Source: Candidatus Liptonbacteria bacterium (GTDB lineage: Bacteria > Patescibacteriota > Minisyncoccia > UBA6257 > JACOXY01). From it: a stretch of DNA of 55,405 nt. The position numbers and the translations under genes are program-made. The notes beneath the pieces were generated by a model. It saw nothing but the letters and a program-made list of their open reading frames with translations, was not told the origin of the DNA and did no database searches. Positions within the stretch are counted from its first letter, which is position 1, and each line of letters starts with the position of its first letter. This document shows, piece by piece, positions 46,768 through 55,397 of this stretch. The stretch spans positions 1 through 55,405 of the forward strand of contig JACOXY010000013.1 in assembly GCA_016182095.1 (NCBI GenBank). Direction: 5' to 3'.

Positions 46768-47499
46768 ATGACGCTAATATTATTGCTACTGGGTATTCTC
46801 CCTGGCTTTGTCTGGCTCCTCTTCTATCTTGAGGAAGACACAGACCACGAGCCAATGCGCGAAGTTTTTTTCGCCTTTCTTATCGGTTCGGCAATTACGA
46901 TCATTGTCCTTTTTACCGAACAGCTCTACGCCGCGCTTGGCAACATTATTGGGATAGCGCCTTATTCCTTTATATCTTTTCTGGGGCTCTCTTCAATAGA
47001 AGAATTTTTTAAATTCGCCGCCGCCTATCTGGTGGTAAGCAAGAGCAGGTATTTTGATATACCGGTTGACGCAATGATTTATATGGTTGTGGTGGCTCTG
47101 GGCTTTGCGACACTTGAAAACATTTTCGCGGTAAGCGGAGAGTTCAAAAACGCAGCCGCCCTAAGTTCCGCGGCCGAAACTGCCTCGCTCCGTTTTGTTG
47201 GCGCGACCCTGCTTCACACTCTTGCCTCCGCGACTGTGGGATATTACTGGGCCAAGGCGATGACCCACGGCTCTTGGGTTAAAAATTTAGTCACAGGGCT
47301 ATCTCTCGCGACCGGACTCCACACTGTCTTTAATTATCTCGTATCCGTTGAGGGCGTATCCATAATTTATCCCGTGATACTGCTCACCGTAGCAGGATTC
47401 TTTGTCCTAAACGACTTTGATAAACTAAAGCATCCTGAGAAACTGGGGGTTGCGCCATTCTTCAAAAAAAGAGTTGGCGCTCAAGCTGATATGGTATAA
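46768..47499 (+). CDS. PrsW-family intramembrane protease
   Basis: A membrane protein of 243 aa with about seven helices. Signature residues of PrsW glutamic/metal-type proteases: SSIEEFFKFAA (Glu pair about 78-79), FATLENIFAV, TLLHTLASA (His about 150) and GLHTVFNYL (His about 183). In Bacillus PrsW cleaves the anti-sigma RsiW; the substrate here is unknown. Core format: TGCTATAAT ends 7 nt before ATG. Confidence 0.85.
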   Translation: MTLILLLLGILPGFVWLLFYLEEDTDHEPMREVFFAFLIGSAITIIVLFTEQLYAALGNIIGIAPYSFISFLGLSSIEEFFKFAAAYLVVSKSRYFDIPVDAMIYMVVVALGFATLENIFAVSGEFKNAAALSSAAETASLRFVGATLLHTLASATVGYYWAKAMTHGSWVKNLVTGLSLATGLHTVFNYLVSVEGVSIIYPVILLTVAGFFVLNDFDKLKHPEKLGVAPFFKKRVGAQADMV

Positions 47500-47630
47500 T
47501 CCCTCACTCTTCACGCATCAAAATGAAGATTGTGGATATTCTCTTATTGATATGGCAAGGTTGTGTTATAATGAAAATAATTAATAATCGCTTTTTGTCG
47601 CAAAGCGACTAATGAGTGAAGAGTGAGGGA
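47500..47630. repeat. CCCTCAC/GTGAGGG inverted repeat upstream of hsp20, with internal promoter
   Basis: TCCCTCACTCTTCACGCAT (47500-47518) and ATGAGTGAAGAGTGAGGGA (47612-47630), one mismatch. A TGTGTTATAATG promoter core lies inside at about 47564-47576. The right-hand part CGCTTTTTGTCGCAAAGCG is shared with the element at 15072-15180. Confidence 0.8.
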
Positions 47631-48100
47631 TGGACGATGATACAAAAAATTATTTAAACGAGCTGTCACAAGAAACCGGCGAAGAGAATATAGAATTAGC
47701 GAGGTCTGGCGGCGCTGTCACAAACTCCAAGAAATCAGCCGAAAAAAATCTTGCCCTCTCGAGTGAAATGGAGGGGCAATTAACAATTGATGTCTATCAG
47801 ACAAGTTCGCATATTATAGTTGAATCAACTATCGCCGGAGTTAATCCGGACGATTTGGATATTGAAATTACCCCGGAATCTGTAACTATAAGGGGGCAAA
47901 GGGAAAAAGAGGAGCGCGTTAAGGAAGACGATTACATTTATCAAGAGTGTTACTGGGGAAGATTTTCACGATCGGTTATTCTGCCGCAGGAAGTTGACCC
48001 GGATAAATCAGAGGCAACGCTCAAAAATGGCGTCTTAAAAATAAAGCTTCCAAAAATCAATCGCGAAAAAAGCAAAAAACTGAAAGTGAATTTCGTGTAA
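47630..48100 (+). CDS. Small heat-shock protein Hsp20
   Basis: ATP-independent holdase of 156 aa. Acidic disordered N-terminus (about 1-45), alpha-crystallin domain LTIDVYQTSSHIIVESTIAGVNPDDL ... to the GVLKIKLPKI strand (I/L-x-I/L type), and a basic tail. The A of ATG is the last base of the GTGAGGG arm of an inverted repeat, and the promoter inside that repeat would give a leader of about 55 nt. The position of the arm over the ribosome site would allow structure-controlled translation; this is an inference. Confidence 0.92.
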   Translation: MDDDTKNYLNELSQETGEENIELARSGGAVTNSKKSAEKNLALSSEMEGQLTIDVYQTSSHIIVESTIAGVNPDDLDIEITPESVTIRGQREKEERVKEDDYIYQECYWGRFSRSVILPQEVDPDKSEATLKNGVLKIKLPKINREKSKKLKVNFV

Positions 48101-48191
48101 AGACGGAACAGATGGCATTTTTGTTAGTTTGCAAAAGACTAAAAGCCGCTCTATAATAAGAGTGGTTTTTTGATATTGTGAGAGCGTTCCA

Positions 48192-49304
48192 TTGGAAAAG
48201 CTCCTTAAAAAACTGAAAGAAGATGGCCATACCATAGTACTTTCTGGCAGTATTGGCGCCATACCTGCAATAGCGAGTTCCATTATTATCTGGAAGCTTT
48301 TAGAACCATATAAAAACTACTTTGATGCTATACGCGCCGCAAGCGGATCAAGCATTCCCCTCGCTTTTGCCGCAACAGGAATGCCGCCCGATGAAATTCG
48401 AAGCAAAATGTCGCTTATTACATTAAAGGATGTCGTTGAAGATATCGGGCTGTTCGCTGAACACAATGAGGGCAAGGGGCTGCGGGGCAAACTAAAAGAT
48501 CTTATCGCATACTATACTGATGCTTTTAACGCCGCCGGAATCCTAATGCGACATTTGACAGACGGAGTAGGCATTATCAAGGGTGACAATATGGCTAAAC
48601 TTATCGCTTCAAACCTACCAGTAAATAATTTTGGAAATACTTACCCAAAACTTGAAGTGGTGGCGACCGATTTTAATACTTTGAGGCCTTATATATTTTC
48701 AGCAAGTACTACCCCAGAGGTACTTATTTCTGAAGCAGCGACTGCTTCATGCGCCATGCGCGGCATATTCATGCCCAGAAGCATACAGGGCGCAGAATAT
48801 ATTGACGCGGCGCAATGTGAACCGCTTCCTCTATTGTCGGTGCTAAATTCACACCTCGCAAAGGGATTGGATCCCAAAAAACTTTTCATTCTCGGGTTCT
48901 TTGTCCACACATTTTCCCGCAAAGCACCGGAAAAAAGGCACTACCTGGCGCTTGACCGCCATTACGGAAGAGCGGCCCACAAAGACCTCTTCCAGCTTCA
49001 TAAGCAAATTCTTCATCATCACGGCGTAAAATTTATTATTTTGGAACTGGATACAGAAAAAGTGGTTCTTCCACCGCCAGAAGAGTTCCCCGATCTTTCT
49101 GATTTGGGCATTAATTGGCGCGGTATTAGAAAATTATTTGCCAGATTTGCGAATAAATCACAGGTCGAAAGGCTTCTCAGAGGAGTTTCTATATTTCTCT
49201 ATGAAGAAATAAACTTAAGGCACCTTCCATGTTTTATTGAAGCCCTGGAACCGGAAATTAATCGCAAACTCTTGGAAAAGGTTCAGCAATTTAAGTTCAC
49301 ATAA
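48192..49304 (+). CDS. Patatin-like phospholipase
   Basis: A patatin-family acyl hydrolase of 370 aa. The oxyanion-hole region is modified (LSGSIGAIPA), the nucleophile-elbow candidate is RAASGSSIPLAFA (Ser about 55), and the partner Asp is in EYIDAAQCEPLP, matching the family D-G/A-A/G motif. The elbow is GSSIP rather than GxSxG, so activity may be reduced. Start is TTG; no better start is seen in frame, so the N-terminus is uncertain. A terminator follows at once. Confidence 0.75.
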   Translation: MEKLLKKLKEDGHTIVLSGSIGAIPAIASSIIIWKLLEPYKNYFDAIRAASGSSIPLAFAATGMPPDEIRSKMSLITLKDVVEDIGLFAEHNEGKGLRGKLKDLIAYYTDAFNAAGILMRHLTDGVGIIKGDNMAKLIASNLPVNNFGNTYPKLEVVATDFNTLRPYIFSASTTPEVLISEAATASCAMRGIFMPRSIQGAEYIDAAQCEPLPLLSVLNSHLAKGLDPKKLFILGFFVHTFSRKAPEKRHYLALDRHYGRAAHKDLFQLHKQILHHHGVKFIILELDTEKVVLPPPEEFPDLSDLGINWRGIRKLFARFANKSQVERLLRGVSIFLYEEINLRHLPCFIEALEPEINRKLLEKVQQFKFT

Positions 49305-49307
49305 AAA

Positions 49308-49336
49308 TCCCCTAGCTTACTGCTGGGGGAATTCTA
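49308..49336 (+). terminator. Terminator of the patatin gene
   Basis: TCCCCTAGC/GCTGGGGGA stem, then ATTCTATTTTTT. Confidence 0.8.
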
Positions 49337-49464
49337 TTTTTTAGTATTTTTATCTTGATTTTCAGATTTTAATAATTCCTTAAAATGCCCGCGAATTTGC
49401 CTCGGCAAAAAAGAAACCATCCGGAAGAATGGGTCGTGCGAGTACGAAGACATGAAACACAAAG

Positions 49465-49486
49465 CCACCTGCCGTGAGGCAGGTGG
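49465..49486 (-). terminator. Terminator-like hairpin after the lipoprotein pair
   Basis: CCACCTGCC/GGCAGGTGG, perfect 9-bp arms; only a weak T-tract on the minus strand. Confidence 0.5.
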
Positions 49487-49504
49487 TCGATTATTATTAC
49501 TGGT

Positions 49505-50404
49505 CTAATTAAGAAAAAAAATCTCGAGCATTTCTTCCGCAAAAAGCTCTTCGCCAGGCATAAGCGGCCGATTTTCGTCACCACGATCCCAGCTTGCCTG
49601 AAGCGTATGGTCACCAGGATGGTTTAGCGCCATAAAAGATCGATAATTGCTTCCATTTAAAACCGTGCGGCGAAAACCGATACCCAGTGATAGCCGGCGC
49701 AATTCAAAGAAAGAAATCGGCGCGCCTTTTATCGCTAAGCCCTGTTTCACATCAGCGCCAGGAGTAATACACTCGCTGGGAATACCTTCAAAAATAAAAC
49801 CGAAATCGTTAATGTGCTCTTGTTCACAACCAAAAACTGTCATGTTATATCCGCGGCTTGAAAAACGAAATTCATCCGTAGGGTCCTTGCTGAAATCAGT
49901 CGGAAAGGAAAGTGAAATAAGTGGTGTGCGGATATTGTAGATATGGGTGCTGGAACGCAGGTGAAAGCCGTCTATATTGGTAAGGGTCCAATCATATTCG
50001 GGGCCTAAGCACGACGAACTGCGATCAATCGTTTCCAAGGTGCCACGCCACCGCTCGCTCGTTCCTGCGCGAAGCGCATGGAACGGTCCGAAGTTCCTTG
50101 TCGTAATGTTATTGTTATCATCCGTAATGTCGCAGGAACCTATGTCATACCCCCCGCCCTTATATTTTTTGTGCTGTCCATTCAGGGTAACGAAAGGAGT
50201 CTCTCCGGTGAGATTCACTCCATTGAATAAAATGTTGCCGATAGTGCCGTTACCAACTTGCCATTCGACCTCTTCATTGGTATGCCGTCCCCCGCCATCT
50301 CCGCCGCTTCCGCCACCACCTCCGCAAGCAGAAAAGGTGACAACAATACTAAACACAAAAACAACGCGCCAAAATTTCATCTGATATCTTCTTGTTGTTG
50401 TCAC
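49505..50404 (-). CDS. Gly-rich linker lipoprotein, downstream member of a pair (299 aa)
   Basis: Start GTG at 50404 overlaps the stop of the upstream gene (GTGA), suggesting coupling; ATG at 50380 is the alternative. Lipoprotein signal with lipobox TFSAC, then a Gly/Ser/Asp linker (CGGGGGSGGDGGG) and a beta-rich domain without recognised motifs (VTLNGQHKKYKGGGYDIGSC, LEEMLEIFFLN-type end). Probably an exported surface protein. The Gly-rich segment after the Cys is shared with its neighbour, so the two are likely related or co-evolved. Confidence 0.65.
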   Translation of the reverse strand: MTTTRRYQMKFWRVVFVFSIVVTFSACGGGGGSGGDGGGRHTNEEVEWQVGNGTIGNILFNGVNLTGETPFVTLNGQHKKYKGGGYDIGSCDITDDNNNITTRNFGPFHALRAGTSERWRGTLETIDRSSSCLGPEYDWTLTNIDGFHLRSSTHIYNIRTPLISLSFPTDFSKDPTDEFRFSSRGYNMTVFGCEQEHINDFGFIFEGIPSECITPGADVKQGLAIKGAPISFFELRRLSLGIGFRRTVLNGSNYRSFMALNHPGDHTLQASWDRGDENRPLMPGEELFAEEMLEIFFLN

Positions 50405-51081
50405 GGCACAACCTCAAGCCGTTCATGAGCGGTAAGAATGGCGCCACGTGGCAAATTCGTCCAGCGCGGCTCCACCGTTTCAGCGAGGTTCAACGGTGTC
50501 GGATTGGCAATGAACGACACTTTGTCGTAGCCAACGAAGTTGCGGCGGAACGTAACACCCTGGTGCGTAACAGACGCCCAATCAGCTGCTGGAAACAGCC
50601 ACTCGCGCAAATTAGGGCCGTACCTTCCCGTCTTCCCTGGCATAGCCCACACGTCATTGGGATCAAGGTTCAACTGCCATGGAACCGAAAGAAACTTATA
50701 TGGCGCCGGAAGTGGACCAACTTCCACGTCTAGATCAAGCATGTTGGGCGCTCCTGGAACCGGAGTAAATACAAGCTTGTAGGGCGCTCCGGGGCACCAC
50801 CCCGAAGGCGAGCCGAGAACATTGCCCGGGTACCCGAACGAGGTAACGTTTGTGTCCGGATCGTCAGTCGTATTGCAAGCGCCAATAATGTATAGAATTG
50901 CAGAGACGGTCCCATAGTCTGGCACATCAACGGCATAGAGCGCGGAATCGTCGTATTGAAAACGACTCCCACCATCTCCATCGCCCCCACCACCATCTCC
51001 GCCGCTTCCGCCGTGACCGGCACAACCAATAAGAGAGGATAGAATCACGAAAACAAGCGACAAAACAAGATTTTTGGCCAC
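50401..51081 (-). CDS. Gly-rich linker lipoprotein, upstream member of a pair (226 aa)
   Basis: GTG start 4 nt after AAGGAGGTGA, the best Shine-Dalgarno site of the window. Signal MAKNLVLSLVFVILSSLIGC with a good lipobox (LIGC), a long Gly/Asp linker, then a beta-rich domain (YKLVFTPVPGAPNMLDLDVEVGP, VTHQGVTFRRNFVGYDKVSF). Family unknown. Higher GC than its neighbours, like other accessory genes here. Overlaps the second lipoprotein by 4 bp, forming an operon. Confidence 0.7.
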   Translation of the reverse strand: MAKNLVLSLVFVILSSLIGCAGHGGSGGDGGGGDGDGGSRFQYDDSALYAVDVPDYGTVSAILYIIGACNTTDDPDTNVTSFGYPGNVLGSPSGWCPGAPYKLVFTPVPGAPNMLDLDVEVGPLPAPYKFLSVPWQLNLDPNDVWAMPGKTGRYGPNLREWLFPAADWASVTHQGVTFRRNFVGYDKVSFIANPTPLNLAETVEPRWTNLPRGAILTAHERLEVVP

Positions 51082-51140
51082 TTTTCACCTCCTTAAAAAA
51101 CTTTCGTAATTATATCAGAAAACAGGAAAAAAGCAAATTT

Positions 51141-51338
51141 CTATTCGCCGCTAAAAAATACGTAAAGAACCGCCAAAACTAAAATAATAACCATTACAAC
51201 CCATTTCAACTTGCTGGATTTAGCGGCCTCTAATTGATTGGACTCACCCTCCACTCTTTGCACTGTCCCCTGCATCCTCTGCGCCTGGCTAAGCGTAGTG
51301 TCCACCTTATTAAATAAATCAAATAATTTATCTAACAT
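51141..51338 (-). CDS. Small tail-anchored coiled-coil protein (65 aa)
   Basis: Not recognised. Residues 1-40 form an amphipathic, Gln/Glu-rich helix (FNKVDTTLSQAQRMQGTVQRV) likely to be a coiled coil; residues 44-62 are one membrane helix at the C-terminus (LKWVVMVIILVLAVLYVFF). No Shine-Dalgarno site; TAAAAT lies 12 nt before ATG, next to the end of MITE-like copy B. Confidence 0.6.
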   Translation of the reverse strand: MLDKLFDLFNKVDTTLSQAQRMQGTVQRVEGESNQLEAAKSSKLKWVVMVIILVLAVLYVFFSGE

Positions 51339-51358
51339 AATTAAAAAATTATTTTACC

Positions 51359-51677
51359 TAGGAGTGCGAGATACGAACAAAATCAATTGAGCGGAGCGAA
51401 TTTGGCAAATATTCAAGGCGCGACCTGCCTGCGCAGGCAGGGGAGGAGGTTAGTGCTCGGAGAGCACAGCTCCGACAAGCAACGCTGAATATTTATCAAA
51501 TTCGCCCGCCCCCTTGGGAAAGTTAAAAAATGGCTGATTTCTTCGTTATGCTTCATCCTGAGCTTGCCGAAGGACTCCTCCTCAATGTATTCTCCGAATA
51601 CAATTTCGTCATCGTGCCTTGAAATCATCTCATTTTTTAGCTTTTCAATTTGATTTTGTTCGTATCTCGCACTCCTA
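51359..51677. mobile_element. MITE-like structured element, copy B (319 bp)
   Basis: Terminal inverted repeats TAGGAGTGCGAGATACGAAC are perfect and extend to about 28 bp. Same internal foldback plan as copy A, with GTGCTC-GGA-GAGCAC in place of GTAGCTTAAGCTAC. Two palindromes are nested in it: CCTGCCTGCGCAGGCAGG and TCCTGAGCTTGCCGAAGGA. Confidence 0.85.
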
Positions 51678-51766
51678 TACGACTTTTATGTTTTAAGTAT
51701 AGCGCGTAAAAAGCTAAAGTATTTGTGGATAAATTTTCTATCTTAAAATTCCAGAAAGTCAGATTT

Positions 51767-51850
51767 TGGTGCTCGGGGCCGGACTCGAACCGGCATGCCT
51801 TTCGGCGCATCATCTTAAGTGATGTGCGTATTCCATTTCGCCACCCGAGC
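51767..51850 (-). tRNA. tRNA-Leu (anticodon TAA)
   Basis: GCTCGGG/CCCGAGC acceptor stem, long variable arm, anticodon loop CTTAAGA in a CATCA/TGATG stem, GGTTCGAGTCC T arm. ACCA is encoded at the 3' end, unlike the other tRNAs here. Confidence 0.93.
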
Positions 51851-51911
51851 TAAAACAATCTAAAAGATTGTTCGTCCGATCAGCGAAGCTGATTTAGGGC
51901 AATCAATCCAG

Positions 51912-51984
51912 AGGTGCCGGTGGGGATCGAACCCACGTATAACAGTTTTGCAGACTGTTCCCTTAACCACTTGGGTACGGCACC
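51912..51984 (-). tRNA. tRNA-Cys (anticodon GCA)
   Basis: GGTGCCG/CGGCACC acceptor stem with U73, anticodon loop CTGCAAA in an ACAGT/ACTGT stem, GGTTCGATCCC T arm. Confidence 0.93.
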
Positions 51985-51996
51985 ATTACCACTATA

Positions 51997-52323
51997 TTAC
52001 TCACCCCCCAACAATTTTTCAATCTGCGCGGCGTTTTCCGGGCCCTTGTCATGTTTAAATATAATTCGCGGCATTGGTTTGATATTTATTTTTTTAAGCA
52101 AAAGGTGCTGAAAATACCCGGCTCTTTTTCCCAGATTCTCCAACGCGCTCTTCGATTTCTGCGATGGATGAACAGTTATGCCTATTAATGCCCTATCCAT
52201 TTTTTTGTCTATCTCGACGGAAGTCACGGTGACCAAAACTCCGGGGAATTCTGTTTCCTTAAGAATAATTTTTGCGAGTTCGGCGTGTATCACGCTTGTA
52301 ACGCGGTCCTTGCGCTGAAACAT
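51997..52323 (-). CDS. rbfA: Ribosome-binding factor A
   Basis: Matures the 30S subunit (16S 5' helix). A KH-like fold of 108 aa with RKDRVTSVIHAELAKIILKE, VTVTSVEIDKKMDRALIGI and GYFQHLLLKKINIKPMPRIIF, the last holding the usual xxMRxxP-like turn. Lies 12 bp downstream of infB, the classical order. Confidence 0.93.
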   Translation of the reverse strand: MFQRKDRVTSVIHAELAKIILKETEFPGVLVTVTSVEIDKKMDRALIGITVHPSQKSKSALENLGKRAGYFQHLLLKKINIKPMPRIIFKHDKGPENAAQIEKLLGGE

Positions 52324-52335
52324 GTTTTGATTTGC

Positions 52336-53868
52336 TTAGGTGAGCTTTGTGGGCGCAGGTATTACAATTTTATCACCCACAATAATTTTAGTATTTGATT
52401 CAAATATCATCCCACACTCGTTTCCCGCATCTACCAATGCCGCATCCTGCTTTTGTTTTTTCAAACTCAAAATGCGTCCCTTACCCGCCATTACAGCCTC
52501 TCGCTCTTTTGTGGAAGCGGTCTCCCCCGTTTTTAGTTCCACGCTTGATGCCGGCACGCGCCACACATCACAATATGCTTTGTTCTTCATCACACCATCC
52601 AAAACTTTTCCTCCAATCAATTGCTTGTGGGTTTTTTGGTTGAAAATAGCGAGCACCTCCAAAACACCAAGAGGTTCCGGAGATTTCAGTTCATTAACGG
52701 CATCCTCCACCTTCTTCACAAGGTCATAAATAATGTTTGAGATGACGATCTTAATATCATTATTTTTTGCCAAGGTTTCCGCCGCTTTTTCTGCCTTTAC
52801 GTTGAATCCAAAAATAGCGGCTTTGGAGGCAATAGCCGATTTCACATCGCCATCCGCAATGCCACCCACTGCTTCATGAAGAACTTCAAGATTTACCTCC
52901 TCAAACTTAAGAGCTTTAACGATTTGTGAAACCGCCTCAAGCGAACCCGAAACATCCGCCTTCAATATAATGCGCAAAATAAGAGATTTTTCTTTATCGG
53001 TTTTTTCTGCCACCCTTTGTTTTTCTTGCTTTTCAACGCTCCGCTCCGGAGCATCACCCTCAGAAAACTCTTCGCCCACTTGCGGCAAATCTTCAAACCC
53101 CAAAATCATGGCGGGGGAGGATGGTGTAAATTCTTTCTCGTTTTTTCCCAAAAAATTCTGCAGTCCCCTAACCCTTCCCTTTGCGGTTGCGGTATAAATA
53201 TTCGTCCCTTGTTTTAAAACACCATTTTTCACGATTACCATTACTTCGTTGCCTCTGCTCTTTTCAAGACGGGCTTCAATTACAAACCCAGAAGCGGGGG
53301 CCGTCGGGTTATATGTTAAATCTTCAAATTCAGCAGCTAAGAGTATTAAATCTAAAAGCTCTGGTACACCCTCCCCTGTTTTTGCGGAAATCGGCTGAAA
53401 AGAAATACTGCCACCATAACCTTCAAGCTGAACTTCATTTTGCGCCAATTCTTGCTTAACCCTTTCAGGATCGGCATTATTTTTATCAATTTTATTTATG
53501 GCTACTACAAATGGCGTTTCGCTCTGCTTTAATATCTGAATAGATTCCTTAGTCTGTGGCTTCACTCCGTCATCAGCCGCCACAACCAAAATAGCGAGGT
53601 CCGCGACGTGCGCGCCTCGCGAACGCATTTTGGAAAACGCTTCATGCCCAGGCGTATCAATGAACGTGATCCGCTTCTCGTTATGCGTTATCTCGTAGGC
53701 GCCCGTCGCCTGTGTGATGCCACCCGCCTCCTTCCCCGCCACATTCGTCTTCCTTATATAGTCGAGTAGTGAGGTCTTTCCGTGATCAACGTGACCCATT
53801 ACAACAACAATTGGAGAGCGGACTAATTTTTGATTTTCGATTCCCTTGCTTGTCATTTTAGAACCCAT
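52336..53868 (-). CDS. infB: Translation initiation factor IF-2, short form
   Basis: Brings initiator tRNA to the ribosome with GTP. The G domain starts almost at once: [17 protein letters not shown] (G1, about residue 24), [15 protein letters not shown] (G3), [14 protein letters not shown] (G4). Domains II, III ([13 protein letters not shown]) and the fMet-tRNA-binding C-terminal domain ([16 protein letters not shown]) follow. The long N-terminal region of ordinary IF-2 is absent, giving 510 aa. Met at residue 5 is an alternative start. Upstream of rbfA in one transcript. Confidence 0.94.
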   Translation of the reverse strand: MGSKMTSKGIENQKLVRSPIVVVMGHVDHGKTSLLDYIRKTNVAGKEAGGITQATGAYEITHNEKRITFIDTPGHEAFSKMRSRGAHVADLAILVVAADDGVKPQTKESIQILKQSETPFVVAINKIDKNNADPERVKQELAQNEVQLEGYGGSISFQPISAKTGEGVPELLDLILLAAEFEDLTYNPTAPASGFVIEARLEKSRGNEVMVIVKNGVLKQGTNIYTATAKGRVRGLQNFLGKNEKEFTPSSPAMILGFEDLPQVGEEFSEGDAPERSVEKQEKQRVAEKTDKEKSLILRIILKADVSGSLEAVSQIVKALKFEEVNLEVLHEAVGGIADGDVKSAIASKAAIFGFNVKAEKAAETLAKNNDIKIVISNIIYDLVKKVEDAVNELKSPEPLGVLEVLAIFNQKTHKQLIGGKVLDGVMKNKAYCDVWRVPASSVELKTGETASTKEREAVMAGKGRILSLKKQKQDAALVDAGNECGMIFESNTKIIVGDKIVIPAPTKLT

Positions 53869-53944
53869 CTTAAGATAGGTGCTATCAACTTAACAGAAAA
53901 CCTTGATAAAAACAAGGATTTTATGTATTCTATAGGAGATTCAC

Positions 53945-54031
53945 GGAGGCGTGGCCGAGTGGCTTAAGGCAGCATCCTGCTAAGATGTTAGGGGAGAAAT
54001 CCCCTCGAAGGTTCGAATCCTTCCGCCTCCG
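53945..54031 (+). tRNA. tRNA-Ser (anticodon GCT)
   Basis: GGAGGCG/CGCCTCC acceptor stem, loop CTGCTAA in a CATC/GATG stem, long variable arm GGGGAGAAATCCCC, GGTTCGAATCC T arm. Its 3' half lies antisense to the last codons of the recombinase frame. Confidence 0.95.
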
Positions 54032-55298
54032 CAATTTTTCGAAAAGGGTTTCTGAACGCAAATCTGGGTCGGCGCTTCGCGCCGACACTAATGCATTCCC
54101 CCCGCCGAATCCAGAATTCAAAAGAGTGATACTCGTCTAACGAAAGAGCATTTTCAAGATAAGCGTTCATCAGCTTCTCAATTTTGGAATCCAAAAGAGA
54201 AATATCGGCTTTTGTGTTGTCTGCAAAAAGCGTAGACGATTGGGCTTCACACAATATATCTTTTTTATTTTCCGCCAACATCCAAGAAGCCCAATCGTCT
54301 GGCAAAGAAACTTTTTTGATTTCTTTTTGAATTTCAGAAGTGATGATTTCCTCACGAGTATATTTTTGTGAGCAAGGATTTTTCCGTTTTGTACATCGCA
54401 AATAGTTATGACCCTTTTGTGTTTCGGTGGTAATGAAACAGCCACATTCTCCGCAACGGAAAAATCCTCTATACAAAAATGGTTTCAATCCTTTGCTATG
54501 CGGTTTAGATTTTCGGCTCATCACTTCAGCAACGGAATCAAAAAGTTTCTTTGAAATAATCGGTTCGTGCTTTCCCTCAAAAATCTCTCCGTTATACCTC
54601 ATTAGCCCCGTGTAAATAGGATTTTTGAGAAGTTTTTGATAATTCGACACCGCAAGCTCTCTACCGCTTTTTCGCTTCAATCCAAGCGCGTTAAATTTGT
54701 CGCGGACTTCCCGCAAAGTGAAGTTTCCAGTTGCGTATGCCTCAAATGTCTTACGAACAAGTGGTGCTAAATCGGGATGTGGCACAATACCTTTTCCTTT
54801 CTCGTTCACATATCCAATCGGGGACATTTGAGGCCATATTCCTTCCTTCACTTTGTTTCTATGTCCGCGCTTGATATTCTCGCTTAAGTTGTCCACATAA
54901 TACTTGGATTGCGAAAAAGCGATTGAGAGCATGAATTTGCCTTGCGGTGTCGGATCAAACCAAAAAGTTGGAAATTTCATTTCTGAAATTACACCAGTAT
55001 CAACGAGGTAGATAACTTTTCCTCCATCTACCGAGTTGCGAGCAAGTCTATCGGGATGCCACGCCAAAATACCAGACGCTTCGCCCGCTTCCATTCTCGT
55101 TACCATTTCGTTGAACACAGGACGACCTGGTATTTTGGCGGTCTGCTTTTCGACAAAGACATCTACCACTTCCAGTTGTTCTTTCGACGCGAGTTCCTTT
55201 AACTCACTTAACTGGTCAGAAATACTGCGGACTTGTCTGTCTTTGTCGTCCGTAGACTTGCGAGTATAGATGAAAAACTTTTTGGTTTGATTATTCAT
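53988..55298 (-). CDS. Large serine recombinase, C-terminus altered
   Basis: Site-specific integrase of mobile elements. Resolvase domain residues 1-150 with catalytic Ser in FIYTRKSTDD and DRLARNSVDGG; Recombinase domain about 155-265 (GYVNEKGKGIVPHPDLAPLV); zinc ribbon about 285-330 (CGECGCFITTE ... LRCTKRKNPC). The coiled coil starts at SKIEKLMNAYLENALSLDEY and then ends in unrelated sequence: about 45 residues from a GTCGGCG palindrome and the antisense of tRNA-Ser. The true gene has probably lost its 3' end, so the enzyme may be inactive. Start MNNQTKKF (55298) is preferred over a Met 15 codons upstream that falls in a hairpin. Confidence 0.85.
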   Translation of the reverse strand: MNNQTKKFFIYTRKSTDDKDRQVRSISDQLSELKELASKEQLEVVDVFVEKQTAKIPGRPVFNEMVTRMEAGEASGILAWHPDRLARNSVDGGKVIYLVDTGVISEMKFPTFWFDPTPQGKFMLSIAFSQSKYYVDNLSENIKRGHRNKVKEGIWPQMSPIGYVNEKGKGIVPHPDLAPLVRKTFEAYATGNFTLREVRDKFNALGLKRKSGRELAVSNYQKLLKNPIYTGLMRYNGEIFEGKHEPIISKKLFDSVAEVMSRKSKPHSKGLKPFLYRGFFRCGECGCFITTETQKGHNYLRCTKRKNPCSQKYTREEIITSEIQKEIKKVSLPDDWASWMLAENKKDILCEAQSSTLFADNTKADISLLDSKIEKLMNAYLENALSLDEYHSFEFWIRRGECISVGAKRRPRFAFRNPFRKIAEAEGFEPSRGFLP

Positions 55299-55320
55299 AG
55301 AATTGTATTGGCAAACGAGT

Positions 55321-55349
55321 GTACAAATGAAGAAAAACTTCATTTGTAC
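55321..55349. promoter_or_regulatory. Perfect palindrome upstream of the recombinase
   Basis: GTACAAATGAAG-AAAAA-CTTCATTTGTAC; it may be an operator or part of an attachment region. Confidence 0.6.
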
Positions 55350-55397
55350 AAAAAAGTCGGTTCGAACTTTTTAATTAAGGATCGAACCGTCTTTTTT
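55350..55397. terminator. Bidirectional terminator
   Basis: AAAAAAGTCGGTTCGA and TCGAACCGTCTTTTTT arms with one mismatch around a 16-nt loop; A- and T-runs flank it. Confidence 0.75.

Noticed and set aside
55350-55397. GGTTCGAA as an attachment-site copy of the tRNA-Ser T arm
   Set aside because: Only 8 nt match, and they belong to a symmetrical terminator stem.
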